From Kribbella jejuensis (GTDB lineage: Bacteria > Actinomycetota > Actinomycetes > Propionibacteriales > Kribbellaceae), in the NCBI RefSeq assembly GCF_006715085.1, contig NZ_VFMM01000001.1, forward strand, positions 2,914,001 to 2,978,000: DNA of 64,000 bases, read 5' to 3'. Positions 15,059 to 24,650 of the stretch are shown here, piece after piece. The notes beneath the pieces were generated by a model. That model was not told the origin of the DNA, did no database searches, and was given only the letters and a program-made list of their open reading frames with translations. How positions within the stretch are numbered: the stretch's first letter is position 1; every line of letters begins with the position of its first letter. The translations under genes and the position numbers were made by a program.

Positions 15059-16729
15059 TCAGTTCTTCGGCGTCGTCGTCGGCGTGGTCCCGCCCTTGAC
15101 CCGGAACACCCAGAACCCGTCCGGGCCGACACCGTACAGGTTGTCAGCTGTCGGGACGTGCTGGCCGAGGGATCCGGCCGCGGAGTTCCACCCACCACCA
15201 TCGCCCCAGGGGCCGACGTACAGATAGGTGTGTCCCGGTCCGTTCAAGATGTCACCCGGCTTGTACCCGCCCGGTGGCTCGTTTTCCCAGTGGTCGTACT
15301 TCTCCGGGTGGTCGAGCATGTACTGCCGCTGGGTCGGGGTGTAGACCTGTGGGAAGTTCGGGTCGGCGCCGCTCATCCGCACCACCGTCGCGACGAACCG
15401 CCCACAGTCGGAGTACGGGTCGTCGAGCGACCGCCAGTTGTCCTTCGTGACGCCGTCGTACTTCTCGATCGCCGCGACGTACTCCGGCTTCGCCTCACTC
15501 GGGTCGACGCTCCAGTGCGCCTTCGGGCCTTGCGGCCAGGCGAGGTTCTTCGCGACCTCGGCGATGTTCCCGCTGCCCGCGCCGCACGGGTCCACCGGGG
15601 CCGAGGCGTCCTTCGGATCGGTCGCGCCGCCGCCGAACGTCGACAGCACGTGCCGCGCGTTCGCCTCGCGCTCGGCGTACGTCGGCGCGTTCGGGTCCTC
15701 GTGGCCGCCGAACCGCTCGTACTTGTCGGCGAAGACGTGCGCCGCGTCCTCGACCGTCGTGGCCGCCTTGAGGGCGTCACCGGCCGCCTTCTCCGGGGAG
15801 GACGTCTGGCCGAGGAGCTGTCTGTGCAGGAAGTCCAACTGGAACGCCAGCGAGGCGATCTGGTCGTCACTGGCGCCCGCGGTCCGCGACGGCTTGATCA
15901 TCTTGCCGGGCGGGGTCCACTGCACGATGCCCCAGCCGACGTTGCCGGGGGCGTCCACCACGTCCGCCGGTTTGGTCACGGTGCCGGGCGGGGTGCCCTG
16001 CTTCCGGCCAGGCTCGACGCCGGACTCGGCGATCATGTTGCCGACCACGCCCGCCGCCTGCTCCTTGGTGTAGCCCTGGGAGACGAAGTAATTGAAGGCC
16101 TTCTGCTGGTTGTTCGCACCCGACAGGTCGCCGCCGGGGCAGCCGCAGGCATTACTGCTGTCGTCACCGGTGTCCTGGACAACGAACGGGTTCGTGTCCA
16201 TGTGCGCGTTCTCGAGGTGGCCCTCGCCGTCCTTGTCGAGCCAGATCTCGAGGTGGAGGTGCGCGCCGGTCAGTCCGGGCGGGTCCTCGTCGCCGGAACC
16301 GGAAGTGGCGATCTGGTCGCCCTTCTTGACGGTCTTGCCGTTGCTGACCAGGACGTCCTTGAGGTACTTGTAGTGCGCCTCGGCCCCTTCTCCGAGCTTG
16401 AGCACGATCTCGTTCTTCGCGACCGAGGAGACGGTGCCGTCGGCAACCGCGTAGACCTTGCTGCCCTCGTCGACCTTGAAGTCCATCCCGGAGTGGCTGT
16501 TGCCGGTGTCCGGGTCGGGATCGGCCCAGTCCTGGGAGATCTCGTGCTTGTCGGTCGGCCACGCGAACGAGGCCGAGTCGGCGCCGTTCGCCGGAGACAT
16601 GGTGCAGGCCGCCGCCTCGGCGTTGATGTTCATCAACGAGCCCAGCAGGAACACGAGAGCGAGCGCGAGCGCAAAGGCCAGCAGAAACGGTGCCGCGAGG
16701 AGCGGCAGCAGTTTCTTGGCACCATCCAC
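15059..16729 (-). CDS. membrane-anchored three-domain cell-wall hydrolase (M23, lysozyme-like, NlpC/CHAP-like)
   Basis: A 556-residue protein with an N-terminal transmembrane helix (residues 7-32) and three outer hydrolase-like domains. Residues 55-165 are an M23 peptidase (H79 and D83 in HSGMDF; HLHLE at 157-161). Residues 205-345 match a phage-tail-lysozyme fold (AAGVVGNMIAESG with E235, then WGIVQW). Residues 395-510 look like an NlpC/P60 or CHAP amidase/peptidase (C442 in DCGRFVATVV, H500 in GPGHTYLYVG). The GTG at 16729 has GAGGAG 6 bases upstream; an earlier ATG would add 37 residues without sequence support. Such proteins open peptidoglycan in conjugative transfer modules, but no transfer genes are here. 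Confidence 0.82.
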   Translation of the reverse strand: MDGAKKLLPLLAAPFLLAFALALALVFLLGSLMNINAEAAACTMSPANGADSASFAWPTDKHEISQDWADPDPDTGNSHSGMDFKVDEGSKVYAVADGTVSSVAKNEIVLKLGEGAEAHYKYLKDVLVSNGKTVKKGDQIATSGSGDEDPPGLTGAHLHLEIWLDKDGEGHLENAHMDTNPFVVQDTGDDSSNACGCPGGDLSGANNQQKAFNYFVSQGYTKEQAAGVVGNMIAESGVEPGRKQGTPPGTVTKPADVVDAPGNVGWGIVQWTPPGKMIKPSRTAGASDDQIASLAFQLDFLHRQLLGQTSSPEKAAGDALKAATTVEDAAHVFADKYERFGGHEDPNAPTYAEREANARHVLSTFGGGATDPKDASAPVDPCGAGSGNIAEVAKNLAWPQGPKAHWSVDPSEAKPEYVAAIEKYDGVTKDNWRSLDDPYSDCGRFVATVVRMSGADPNFPQVYTPTQRQYMLDHPEKYDHWENEPPGGYKPGDILNGPGHTYLYVGPWGDGGGWNSAAGSLGQHVPTADNLYGVGPDGFWVFRVKGGTTPTTTPKN

Positions 16730-16830
16730 GGTCTGCTCCTCACAGGCTCGAGTGGCTTCCGCGCCGGTCCACGGAAGGGGCGACCACGTGAGGAAAATGG
16801 TGCCCGAAAACCGGGTCATCGTGTCGGGAG

Positions 16831-16880
16831 TTATCCACATGGATGATGGGTTCGCTGGCCGGATGACTCAGTTATCCACC
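16831..16880. promoter_or_regulatory. two DnaA-box-like sites upstream of the wall hydrolase
   Basis: TTATCCACA at 16831-16839 is identical to the Escherichia coli R1 DnaA box, and TTATCCACC at 16872-16880 differs by one base. They have the same orientation, 41 bp apart, and lie 100-150 bp before the hydrolase start. They may be chance, part of that promoter, or a relic of a replicon. Confidence 0.35.
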
Positions 16881-16963
16881 GTCACCGGCAACAGGGGTTG
16901 ACTTCGGGCTGATCCGTCTCCGGCCGGCGAGCTGCACGCACCGGCCGGACGGAACGTGACCTG

Positions 16964-18175
16964 ATAGGAGCCTGTCGCAGAGGCCCGTCCATGTGCTGTC
17001 CGCCCGGACCGGCGGTGCGTGCCGTCCCGTGTCGGTTCGCACAACGGAAGGACGGCTGTCTCTACGATGACAGACCCGATCGGCGTTACTCACTTCGACA
17101 TCACCGACATCGCCGGATCAGGCGAAGTCGTCGGCGGGGTCGACACCCACTTAGACACCCACACCGCCGCCTGCCTGGATCACCTCGGCCGACTGCTTGC
17201 CCATGCCCAGTTCCCGGCCACCAACGCCGGGGAGAAGCAGCTACTGACCTGGCTGAGGGGTTTCGGCGACCTTGCCGTGGTCGGGTCGAGGGCACCGGCA
17301 GCTACGGCGCCGGCCTCGCCCGGCTGCTGACCTCCGAACACGTCCGGGTGGTGGAGGTGTCACGACCGAACCGGCAGAACCGCCGCCGCCGCGGCAAGTC
17401 CGACCCGATCGACGCTGAGGCCGCCGCCCGAGCGGTCCTGGCCGGCACCGCGACCGGCACACCGAAGACCCGTACGGGGATCGTGGAGTCCATTCGCGTC
17501 GTGCGTACCACCCGCTCCGGCGCGATCAAGGCCCGGACCGCCGCCATCAACACCTTGCGCCAGCTCGTCACCACCGCGCCGGAACCACTACGCGGACAAC
17601 TCGCCGGCCTCACCACCGACCAACTCATCCACGCCACCTCCGCACTACGCCCCACCACCGATCTGACCGACCCGGTCCAAGCCACCAAGACCGCGCTGCG
17701 CCGCCTCGCCCGCCGCTGCCAGCACCTGACCGAGGAAGTCACCGACGCCGACACCCAACTGCGCACTCTCACCCACCAGGCCGCACCGGCCCTGCTCGAA
17801 CGCTGCGGCCTCGGCCCCGAAACAGCAGGCCAACTCCTCACCACCGCCGGCGACAACCCCCACCGACTGCACAGCAACGCCGCCTTCGCGGCCGTCTGCG
17901 GGGCATCTCCGGTTCCCGTCGCCTCCGGCCGCACCCACCGCGTCCGCCTTAACCGCGGCGGCGACCGCCAAGCCAACACCGCCCTGCACACCATCGTCTT
18001 GGTCCGCATGCGCCACCACCAGCCCACCCGCGCCTACGTCGCCCGCCGACGCGCCGAAGGCAAAACCACCAAAGAAGTCATCCGCTGCCTCAAACGCAAC
18101 CTCTGCCGCGAACTCCTACCCCTCATCACCCAAGCGCTCACAACCCAGACTTGACGGCTCCGGGTCTATAGGAGC
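16964..18175 (+). mobile_element. IS110-family insertion sequence
   Basis: A 1.2-kb element containing one transposase gene and flanked by the same octamer ATAGGAGC at 16964-16971 and 18168-18175. IS110 elements lack long terminal inverted repeats, and short shared end sequences of this kind are typical, so I use the octamers as approximate ends. About 95 bp of non-coding sequence precedes the transposase, the position where IS110-group elements encode a guide (bridge) RNA; this stretch is GC-rich and can fold, but I did not find target-matching loops. It sits between the wall hydrolase promoter and a GntR gene, 64 bp from the latter. Confidence 0.75.
17067..18154 (+). pseudogene. IS110-type transposase, frameshifted
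   Basis: A DEDD-type recombinase split over two frames. The first frame starts at ATG 17067 and holds GVDTHLDTHTAACLDHLGRL and GFGDLAVVG. The second continues with VEGTGSYGAGLARLL, the DEDD motif SDPIDAEAAARAV and the C-terminal serine domain CGASPVPVASGRTHRVRLN. The break is at 17281-17290, where GGTCGGGTCGAG would restore the intact reading (V-V-G-V-E-G) if the G run were one base longer. The rest of the gene is undamaged, so the lesion is recent, or a sequencing error in a G run, or less likely a programmed -1 shift; no slippery heptamer is visible. Confidence 0.8.
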
Positions 18176-18239
18176 ATCAGGCCGGCCGCCGGGGCGGGGC
18201 GGGCGCGACAACCGGCCGGGTCTGGACGAGAATCCTCCC

Positions 18240-18908
18240 ATGTACGAACGGCTGCGGGTGGACCGCTCGACCACGGTGGACCGGGTGGTCGACGCGCTGC
18301 GTGCCGCCATGTTCGCGGGCGACCTGGAACCGGGTACGCCGCTGCGCGAGCAGCCGCTGGCCGAGGCGCTGGGGGTCGCGCGGAGCACGATCCGCGAGGC
18401 GATGACGATGCTGGTCACCGAGGGGCTCGCGGTCCGCGAGCCGAACAAGGGCGTCAGCGTCGCGATCCTGCACCCCGAGGCGGTGGCCGACATCTGCCGG
18501 GCCCGGTTCGTCCTGGAGTCAGCGGGCATCCGCGCCTGGTTCGACGCCGACGAGGCGGCCCGGGAGCGGGTCCGCGAGGCGATGCGGGTGTTCGCCGCGA
18601 CCGCCAAGGACGGCGCCGACCCGGAGGCGCTGACCGAGACCCATCTGGCCATCCACCGCAGCCTGGTCGCGCTGACCGGTAGCGAGCGGCTGATCGCGAC
18701 CGCCGACTCGGTCACCAGTGAGGCCCGGCTCGCGCTGGCCCGGGTGGACGCGCTGCGGCAGGACGCGCGCCAGCAGGTCGCCTCCCACCGCAAGCTCATC
18801 CGGCTGCTCGAACGCGGCGAGCTGGACGAGTGCGTCGACGAGCTCCGGCGGCACCTCGCCGGCGCCGAGGAGTCGCTCCTCGAGGCCATCGCGATGCCGC
18901 CGGGCTGA
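18240..18908 (+). CDS. GntR-family regulator, FCD (FadR) subfamily
   Basis: A 222-residue repressor-type regulator. The winged HTH is at residues 10-75 (LREQPLAEALGVARSTIREAM) and the helical FCD ligand domain at 85-215 (with HLAIHRSLVALTGSERL and a late ASHRKLIRLL that supply metal/ligand histidines). FCD regulators respond to organic acids and sugars. It converges on the last gene of the large sugar operon, whose enolase makes or uses a sugar acid, so it may sense an intermediate of that pathway, although the operon has its own GntR gene. An IS110 element ends 64 bp upstream and may have altered its promoter. Confidence 0.85.
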   Translation: MYERLRVDRSTTVDRVVDALRAAMFAGDLEPGTPLREQPLAEALGVARSTIREAMTMLVTEGLAVREPNKGVSVAILHPEAVADICRARFVLESAGIRAWFDADEAARERVREAMRVFAATAKDGADPEALTETHLAIHRSLVALTGSERLIATADSVTSEARLALARVDALRQDARQQVASHRKLIRLLERGELDECVDELRRHLAGAEESLLEAIAMPPG

Positions 18909-18926
18909 CCAGCAGTACCGTCAGAC

Positions 18927-20966
18927 CTACCGTCGGACCAGCCCGTCCGCGGTCACGTCGTACGTCCGGGAACCGACTCGGAGGCCGGTCAGGCGGGCGT
19001 TGGGGTCGAGCTGGGCGAGCTGTGGATTCGCGGTGACGGTCCCGTCGAGGGCTACCTCGATGCCGAAGATGCCTTCCAGGACCAGGCTGACCCATGCGCC
19101 GGAGGACGAGCAGGACCAGTCGATCAGGTACGGGAACTGTGACGGCGCCTTCGCCGCGCCACCTGCCATCGGGGGCTGCGCCTCCTCGACGAAGTGCGCT
19201 TGACCGCACGGCCCCTGGTTCGCGGTCTTCGCAAGACCGGGCAGCCAGTCCAGCAGTACGTCGCCACGCCCGAGCGCGAACAATGCGCGCCCCGCGTCGG
19301 CCGGCCACGCCGGGTACGCGCCGTTCCACTGGTGGTCCGGGCGGACGCTGTACGAGGCGTCCGCGTCGTACGGCGACAGTGCCCGCATCCAGGTAGGTGT
19401 CTGCAGCTCCTGCTGGAAGAACGTGACCATCTCCGCGCGCTGCGACTCGGACATGTCGTCCGGGATCGTCGTACCGACGATGTTGAAGTCGTAGCAGTGC
19501 CGTACCGGTACGAGCGTGCCGTCCGGTTGCCGGGCGTTCCAGAAGCCCTTGCCGTCCACGTACAGCTCGTTGACGTGCCCTGCCTGCGCAGACGCCTCCT
19601 TGCGCAGTAGCGCCGCACGGTCCGAGTCACCCGACCGGTCTGCGATCTCAGCGGCCACCCTCATGCACCAGACGTTGGCGGCGTTGAAGCTCGCCACCTC
19701 GTGCACATAGCTGCTCACACACTCCAGCAGGTTGTCGATGCCGCCGTAGTCTGCCAGAGCGTGCTCACCACGCAGCCCGCGCCAGGCGGTCGCCCAATCG
19801 TTTACGTGCTCCCCCACCGCCTTCGGGCCAACCGCGGCGTCCAGGAACGCGTCGTCGCCGGTGAAACGGACGTAGTCACGCACCAGGCGAGTCATGGCGA
19901 AGTCGTTGACGGAGTACCAGTAGCCGACCGGTCCGCCGGTCAGCCACTCGGTGCCGAAGTGCTTGTGGATGTCGAGGTCGATCCAGTGCTCGATGTGCTT
20001 GCGCATCGGCTCGGGGTCGAGCAGCGCATGCGTCAGCGAGGACAGGCTGTAGTCCCAGATGAACGTCGTGGTCTGCCAGTACCGCGGCATCAACGTGTCG
20101 TACGTCCGCCCGAGTACGCTCGCCGGGTTGTCACGACGGAACCAGATCACGCCGAGGACGCCCCACCAGTACAGCTTCCGCAGCGCCTCGTTGGACGTCT
20201 CGAGCACTGGCAGCGATCCGCTGAAGCCCTCGCTGGACGGGTCGAAGGCGTCGGCGATCGCCACGTCCCACATGCTCTCCGCGACCGAGATCACCGCCGG
20301 TACGTCGGCCACGCACACGTCGAAGTGCTCCGTGGCCTCCTCCAACGTTCCTGCCAGCACATGTACATACGACAGTCGCGCCTGCCCGGCGCGGTCCAGG
20401 ACAACTGTGGCCTCGAGCATCCCCCTGTCCACAGTGCTGGGTACGTCGAGGCCTTGCACGCTGACGGCGGATTTGGACGCCCCAGTGCCGACAACGCGAC
20501 TGTCTACAACTGTCAGCGTATTGGGCTCGGACGGGGGCTCCGGGCGCAACCATCCGGTCGACGAACGGGTCGCAGTACTTGCCAACGAAAGCCCAACCTG
20601 AACCGATCGACCCGGTTGCCCAGCAATGTCCAGTTGTACGACCACGGCTGGTCTGCCCGGGGCGCAGGCGGTGGTGGTGCGTACCTCCAGCCCGTCGACT
20701 GTGGTCGAGCGGATCACGCGGTCCGGGCGCCACACGACCTCGACGGTGCCACCGTACGAGCGGGCCAGGCGGCCGTCGACGTACAGCTGGCCGGTGATCG
20801 TGTCGCCGTGCGAGTACGGCGGGAAGTTCACGCTGCGGATCGCGACCACGTCGTGGTCGACCTGGGCGGTGCCGAGGAAGTTCGTCAGCCCCGGCGGGTT
20901 GAACATGTCGTCGTACGAGTGCGTGAGGACGTCGCTCGCCAGGTCGGCGGAACGCGGGATCGTCAT
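18927..20966 (-). CDS. six-hairpin-type glycoside hydrolase
   Basis: A 679-residue cytoplasmic protein with an N-terminal beta-sandwich (residues 1-210) and a large helical (alpha/alpha)6-barrel domain (about 260-620), the layout of glycogen-debranching-like and related glycosidases. Recognisable barrel segments are [51 protein letters not shown] and [22 protein letters not shown]-terminal beta segment follows. No signal peptide is present, so it should cleave an imported oligosaccharide. The ATG at 20966 overlaps the enolase stop by 4 bp; the long upstream open frame is antisense-like shadow inside the enolase gene. I cannot fix the GH family or sugar. Confidence 0.7.
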   Translation of the reverse strand: MTIPRSADLASDVLTHSYDDMFNPPGLTNFLGTAQVDHDVVAIRSVNFPPYSHGDTITGQLYVDGRLARSYGGTVEVVWRPDRVIRSTTVDGLEVRTTTACAPGRPAVVVQLDIAGQPGRSVQVGLSLASTATRSSTGWLRPEPPSEPNTLTVVDSRVVGTGASKSAVSVQGLDVPSTVDRGMLEATVVLDRAGQARLSYVHVLAGTLEEATEHFDVCVADVPAVISVAESMWDVAIADAFDPSSEGFSGSLPVLETSNEALRKLYWWGVLGVIWFRRDNPASVLGRTYDTLMPRYWQTTTFIWDYSLSSLTHALLDPEPMRKHIEHWIDLDIHKHFGTEWLTGGPVGYWYSVNDFAMTRLVRDYVRFTGDDAFLDAAVGPKAVGEHVNDWATAWRGLRGEHALADYGGIDNLLECVSSYVHEVASFNAANVWCMRVAAEIADRSGDSDRAALLRKEASAQAGHVNELYVDGKGFWNARQPDGTLVPVRHCYDFNIVGTTIPDDMSESQRAEMVTFFQQELQTPTWMRALSPYDADASYSVRPDHQWNGAYPAWPADAGRALFALGRGDVLLDWLPGLAKTANQGPCGQAHFVEEAQPPMAGGAAKAPSQFPYLIDWSCSSSGAWVSLVLEGIFGIEVALDGTVTANPQLAQLDPNARLTGLRVGSRTYDVTADGLVRR

Positions 20967-22177
20967 GACGGGTCTGCCCAATCGGTGTTCGGTAGCAGCG
21001 GGTACCAGTCCGGGCGGGCCGGATCGCGGTCGTACGGGTAGGGGCCGAGTTCGCGGAACAGTTCGGCGTACTCGGCGAGCTTGTCGCGGTCCAGTTCGAC
21101 GCCGAGTCCGGGCGCGTCCGGGACCGCGATCGCGCCGTCGACGTACGGAAGCTTGCCGCCGGCAATGATGTCGTCGCGCAGATGGTGGTAGTGCGCATCC
21201 GCGGCGAACGACAGGTTGGGAACCACCGCACCGAGGTGCAGCATGGTCGCGAGCTGGATACCGAGCTCGCCCGAGGAGTGCACCGCGACGCCGAGCTGGA
21301 ACGTCTCGCAGACGCCGGCCGCCTTGATACACGGACGGATCCCGCCCCAGAACGTGGTGTCGAGCAGGATCACGTCGACGGCCGGGTCGAGAACATTCGC
21401 GGCGAGTTGCTCGAAGTTCACCACGACGGTGTTGGTGGCGAGCGGGATCGGCGTGTTCTGGCGGACCCGGCGCATCCCGTTCAGTCCCCAGGTGGGGTCC
21501 TCGAGGTAGTCGTTGTCGAGGTCCTCGATACCGCGCGCGAACCGGATCGCCTCCTCGACGCTGAAGGCGCCGTTCGGATCGAACCGCACGCGATGCCCCG
21601 GGAACGCCTCCGCCAGCGCGCGGAAACACTCGCGCTCGTAGTCCGGCGGGAAAACGCCACCCTTCAGCTTGTGCACGCTGAATCCGTGCTCGTCGACCAG
21701 CGAACGCGCATGCGCGACCAGCTGCTCGGCGGTGCGGATCTCACCGGTACCGTCGTCCGCCGGATGCCGGAAGAACAGGTAGCTGGCGAACGGTACCCGG
21801 TTCCTGACCTTGCCGCCGAGCAACGCGTGCACGGGTACGCCGAGCTCACGGCCCTGCAGGTCCAGGCAGGCGAATTCAATTGCCGCTAGCAACTGAGTTC
21901 GGTTGTTGTACAGGCTCGCGGTCGGGTTGGCGAGCATCCAGCGCAACGCCTCGGTCCGGGCCGGGTCGTGGCCGACCAGGTACTCCTTCAGCCCGGCGAC
22001 CGCGGCCTCGGCGCTCTGTCCGCCGCCGCCCATCTCGCCCAGCCCGATCAGCCCGTTGTCGGCCTCGACCTCCACGACGGTCCGCACGAAGCGTCCCCAG
22101 TGCGCCCCGTTGCTGTGCCGCAGCGGCGCCTCCAGCGGCATCGTCACCGTGGTCGCGCGGACGTCGACGATCTTCAC
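20963..22177 (-). CDS. enolase-superfamily sugar-acid dehydratase (glucarate-dehydratase-like)
   Basis: A 404-residue enolase-superfamily enzyme. The active-site set follows the glucarate dehydratase branch: K170-x-K172 (VHKLKGG), metal ligands D200 (RFDPNGA), E226 (YLEDP) and N249 (ATNT), then D273 (LDTTFWGG) and H300 ([10 protein letters not shown]) forming the His-Asp dyad. Such enzymes remove water from an acid sugar to give a 2-keto-3-deoxy acid. The start is GTG at 22177, preceded by GGAGG and overlapping the SDR stop by 4 bp (GTGA); the longer open frame upstream is not used. It sits between a dehydrogenase and a glycosidase, which fits an oxidative sugar pathway. Confidence 0.86.
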   Translation of the reverse strand: MKIVDVRATTVTMPLEAPLRHSNGAHWGRFVRTVVEVEADNGLIGLGEMGGGGQSAEAAVAGLKEYLVGHDPARTEALRWMLANPTASLYNNRTQLLAAIEFACLDLQGRELGVPVHALLGGKVRNRVPFASYLFFRHPADDGTGEIRTAEQLVAHARSLVDEHGFSVHKLKGGVFPPDYERECFRALAEAFPGHRVRFDPNGAFSVEEAIRFARGIEDLDNDYLEDPTWGLNGMRRVRQNTPIPLATNTVVVNFEQLAANVLDPAVDVILLDTTFWGGIRPCIKAAGVCETFQLGVAVHSSGELGIQLATMLHLGAVVPNLSFAADAHYHHLRDDIIAGGKLPYVDGAIAVPDAPGLGVELDRDKLAEYAELFRELGPYPYDRDPARPDWYPLLPNTDWADPS

Positions 22178-22917
22178 TTCCGGCCCTCCGGCAGTACGAC
22201 GGGAAGCCCCGCGGTCAGCCCACCGTCGACCTTGACGTCGGCGCCGGTGACGAACGACGCGGCCGGTGAGGACAGGAAGTAGATGACCTCGGCAACTTCT
22301 CCCGGCGTCGCGACCCGGCCGAGCGGATGCGACCGGCCCCACTCGGCGACCACCTCGTCGGTCGATCGCCCGTTGCCGAACTGCGCGGCCGACGTCCGCA
22401 GCATGGGTGTGTCCACCGACCCCGGGCAAACGGCGTTCACCCGGATGCCATCGGCGGCGTGGTCCACAGCCATCGCGCGGACGAGGCTCAACAGCGCGCC
22501 CTTGCCCATCGAGTACGCGGCGACGCTCGTCTGCGCGGCGTACGCCTGCACGGACGCCACCACCACGACACTCCCGCCGCGAGGAAGTTTCGGGACGAAC
22601 GCCTGGCAGGCGAAGAACACGCCGCCGACATTGACGGCCATCACCTCGTCGTAGACGGCGGCGGGCGTATCGACAACAGTTCCGTAGCGCTGGACGCCCG
22701 CGGCACAGACAAGGGCGTCCACTTCGCCGATCTCTTCCGCGGCGGCTGCCAGCGCGGCCCGGTCGGCAACGTCTACCTGCAGGCCGGTGACCTGTCCATC
22801 GAGTGCAGAGATCTCGCGATCAAGGACGACAACGTGGTCGCCGGCGGCGAGGAAGCGCTCCACGGCACCGCGCCCGATGCCGGCGGCACCACCTGTCACG
22901 ACGACTGTTCTTGGCAT
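22174..22917 (-). CDS. classical SDR dehydrogenase (sugar oxidoreductase)
   Basis: A 247-residue short-chain dehydrogenase. It has the cofactor motif [10 protein letters not shown] (residues 8-17), an aspartate after the second strand (VLDRE) that favours NAD, the structural motif CAAG, catalytic S (VVVASVQAY), and Y-x-x-x-K (YSMGKGAL), and the closing [11 protein letters not shown] typical of oligomeric SDRs. In this operon it most likely oxidises a sugar or sugar lactone precursor before dehydration by the following enolase-type enzyme, to which it is coupled by a 4-bp overlap. It starts 10 bp after the ABC permease stop. The substrate is inferred only from context. Confidence 0.85.
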   Translation of the reverse strand: MPRTVVVTGGAAGIGRGAVERFLAAGDHVVVLDREISALDGQVTGLQVDVADRAALAAAAEEIGEVDALVCAAGVQRYGTVVDTPAAVYDEVMAVNVGGVFFACQAFVPKLPRGGSVVVVASVQAYAAQTSVAAYSMGKGALLSLVRAMAVDHAADGIRVNAVCPGSVDTPMLRTSAAQFGNGRSTDEVVAEWGRSHPLGRVATPGEVAEVIYFLSSPAASFVTGADVKVDGGLTAGLPVVLPEGRK

Positions 22918-22927
22918 ATGTGTCCTC

Positions 22928-23743
22928 TCAGAACTGACCCAGGGCGAGGCCCCGGGAGAAGAAGCGTTGGGCGGCGAGGAACAGGATGACGGTGGGGAGC
23001 GAGACGAGCAGGCCGCCGGCGAGGACGGTCGGCAGCGCGGCGCCGCCGTACGTGCTCTGCAGGCCGGTGAGGGCCGGCATGATTGGGCGGACCGAGTCGG
23101 ACTGGCTCAGCGTGAGGCCGAGCAGCAGGTCGTTCCAGACGAAGGTGGCCTGCAGGATGAAGATCGCGGCCAGCGCCGAACCCGCCATCGGCAGGTAGAT
23201 GCTGCGGAAGATCCGGAACAGCCCGCCGCCGTCGACCACCGCGGCCTCGAACACGCTACGCGCGATCCCAGTGAAGAAGTTCCGCATCACGAACGCCGAG
23301 AACGGCACGCTGATCGCGGTGTACACGACGATCATCCCAATCCGGGTGTCGTACAGCCCGGAGTTCGCGTACCCGGAGAACAGCGGCATCAGGATCATTT
23401 GCAGCGGAAATATCGTCCCGCCGAAGATGAACACGAACCACAGGAACCCACGCTTCAGTTTCAGTACGACGATCGCGTATCCGGCGGCCGCGCCGACCAG
23501 GACCGCGAGCACCGGCGCGATCACGCTGTACATCGTCGTCGACACCAACGTGTCGCTGAGCGCCGCCTTGCTCCACGCGTCCCCGAAGTTCGCGAACAGG
23601 TCGAACCCCGCCGGCTTCCAGACGGTCTTCGCGTCGTAACCGTCGACGGACTTCGACGCATTGACGACCAACAGATAAACGGGTGCCAGCCACAACAGAC
23701 CGAGCACGATCAGCACCGCGGTCTTAACCCTGCTCACGGGCAT
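22928..23743 (-). CDS. carbohydrate ABC transporter permease (MalG type)
   Basis: A 271-residue inner-membrane subunit with six predicted helices and the EAA loop VFEAAVVDGGGLFRIFRSIYLP (cited here in parts: VFEAAVVDGG, FRSIYLPM) that contacts the ATPase. Belongs to the carbohydrate uptake-1 family, MalG-like half. It overlaps the partner permease by 20 bp and precedes the SDR by 10 bp. No ATPase gene is in the operon, so a shared MsiK-type ATPase must be supplied from elsewhere, which is usual for actinomycete sugar importers. Confidence 0.9.
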   Translation of the reverse strand: MPVSRVKTAVLIVLGLLWLAPVYLLVVNASKSVDGYDAKTVWKPAGFDLFANFGDAWSKAALSDTLVSTTMYSVIAPVLAVLVGAAAGYAIVVLKLKRGFLWFVFIFGGTIFPLQMILMPLFSGYANSGLYDTRIGMIVVYTAISVPFSAFVMRNFFTGIARSVFEAAVVDGGGLFRIFRSIYLPMAGSALAAIFILQATFVWNDLLLGLTLSQSDSVRPIMPALTGLQSTYGGAALPTVLAGGLLVSLPTVILFLAAQRFFSRGLALGQF

Positions 23744-24650
23744 CCCCCAACTGGTAGCGCAGGTACAGGATCGACGCGGCGAACGTCACCAGGCTCAGGA
23801 ACAGCGCGATCGCCGCGCCCTGGCCGTAGTCGTTCAGCACGAACGTCTCCTTGTACATGGACAGCGCGAGGGTCTCCGACGACGTACCCGGCCCACCTTG
23901 GGTCATCACCCACACCACGTCGAACGTCTTCAGACTGCCGACGATCGACAAGCCGACAACCACCGTGGTGATCGGACGCAGTTGTGGCCAGAGATGAAAG
24001 CGGAAGAGCTTGAAGCCGTCGGCACCGTCCAAACGCGCGGCCTCGAGCGGTTCGCTCGGAATCGATTGGAGGCCTACGACGAACAGCAGGGCGTTGACGC
24101 CGGCGGCCTGCCAGGTGACGGCGATGATCATCATGATCGTGTTGCCGGGGCCTGCCTGCAGCCAGCCGGTGTGGGCACCCGGGAGCCCGAAGAACCCGAG
24201 TGCCTGACCCAGTGCGCCGTCCGGCTGCAGTACGAAGCCCCAGATGACGCCGACGGCCACACCGGAGATCGCGTACGGCAGCAGGAACGGCAGCCGCAAC
24301 CAGGTGCCCCACTTGTGCCCGTACGTCAGCACCGCGACGAGCAGGCCGAGCGCGACCGGCAGCGTGACCATGCCGACCACCCACAGCAGCGTGTTGACCA
24401 GCGCCCCGACCAGGTCGGGGTCGCTGAACATCGCCTTGTAGTTCGCCAGCCCGGACCACACCGGTGACGCGAGCCCGTCGTAGGAGGTGAAGCTGACGTA
24501 CGTCGTCCACAGGAACGGGAGGTACAGCAGCAGCGCGACGACAGCTACCGCGGGCAGTCCGAACAGCGGTGCCGCCCGGGCACCGGTCCGGTCCGGGCGT
24601 TGACTCCGCGCCCGGACCTTGACCGGTGACCGCTCGATCGTGGAGGTCAC
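23724..24650 (-). CDS. carbohydrate ABC transporter permease (MalF type)
   Basis: A 308-residue membrane permease with a polar 30-residue N-terminus and six helices. The EAA loop reads EPLEAARLDGADGFKLFRFH, and the segment VWVMTQGGPGTSSETLALSMY with YKETFVLNDYGQGAA is characteristic of UgpA/MalF-like subunits. It pairs with the permease encoded next and is coupled to the binding-protein gene by a 4-bp overlap (ATGA). Substrate is set by the binding protein; context suggests an oligosaccharide whose sugars are then oxidised. Confidence 0.9.
   Translation of the reverse strand: MTSTIERSPVKVRARSQRPDRTGARAAPLFGLPAVAVVALLLYLPFLWTTYVSFTSYDGLASPVWSGLANYKAMFSDPDLVGALVNTLLWVVGMVTLPVALGLLVAVLTYGHKWGTWLRLPFLLPYAISGVAVGVIWGFVLQPDGALGQALGFFGLPGAHTGWLQAGPGNTIMMIIAVTWQAAGVNALLFVVGLQSIPSEPLEAARLDGADGFKLFRFHLWPQLRPITTVVVGLSIVGSLKTFDVVWVMTQGGPGTSSETLALSMYKETFVLNDYGQGAAIALFLSLVTFAASILYLRYQLGDAREQG

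Noticed and set aside
16872-17066. Replication origin based on DnaA-box-like sites
   Set aside because: Only two sites, no AT-rich unwinding element and no dnaA, rep or par genes nearby.
17067-18154. Programmed -1 frameshift in the IS110 transposase
   Set aside because: IS110 transposases are normally one frame, and no slippery heptamer or downstream structure is visible at the break; a lost G in a G run is simpler.
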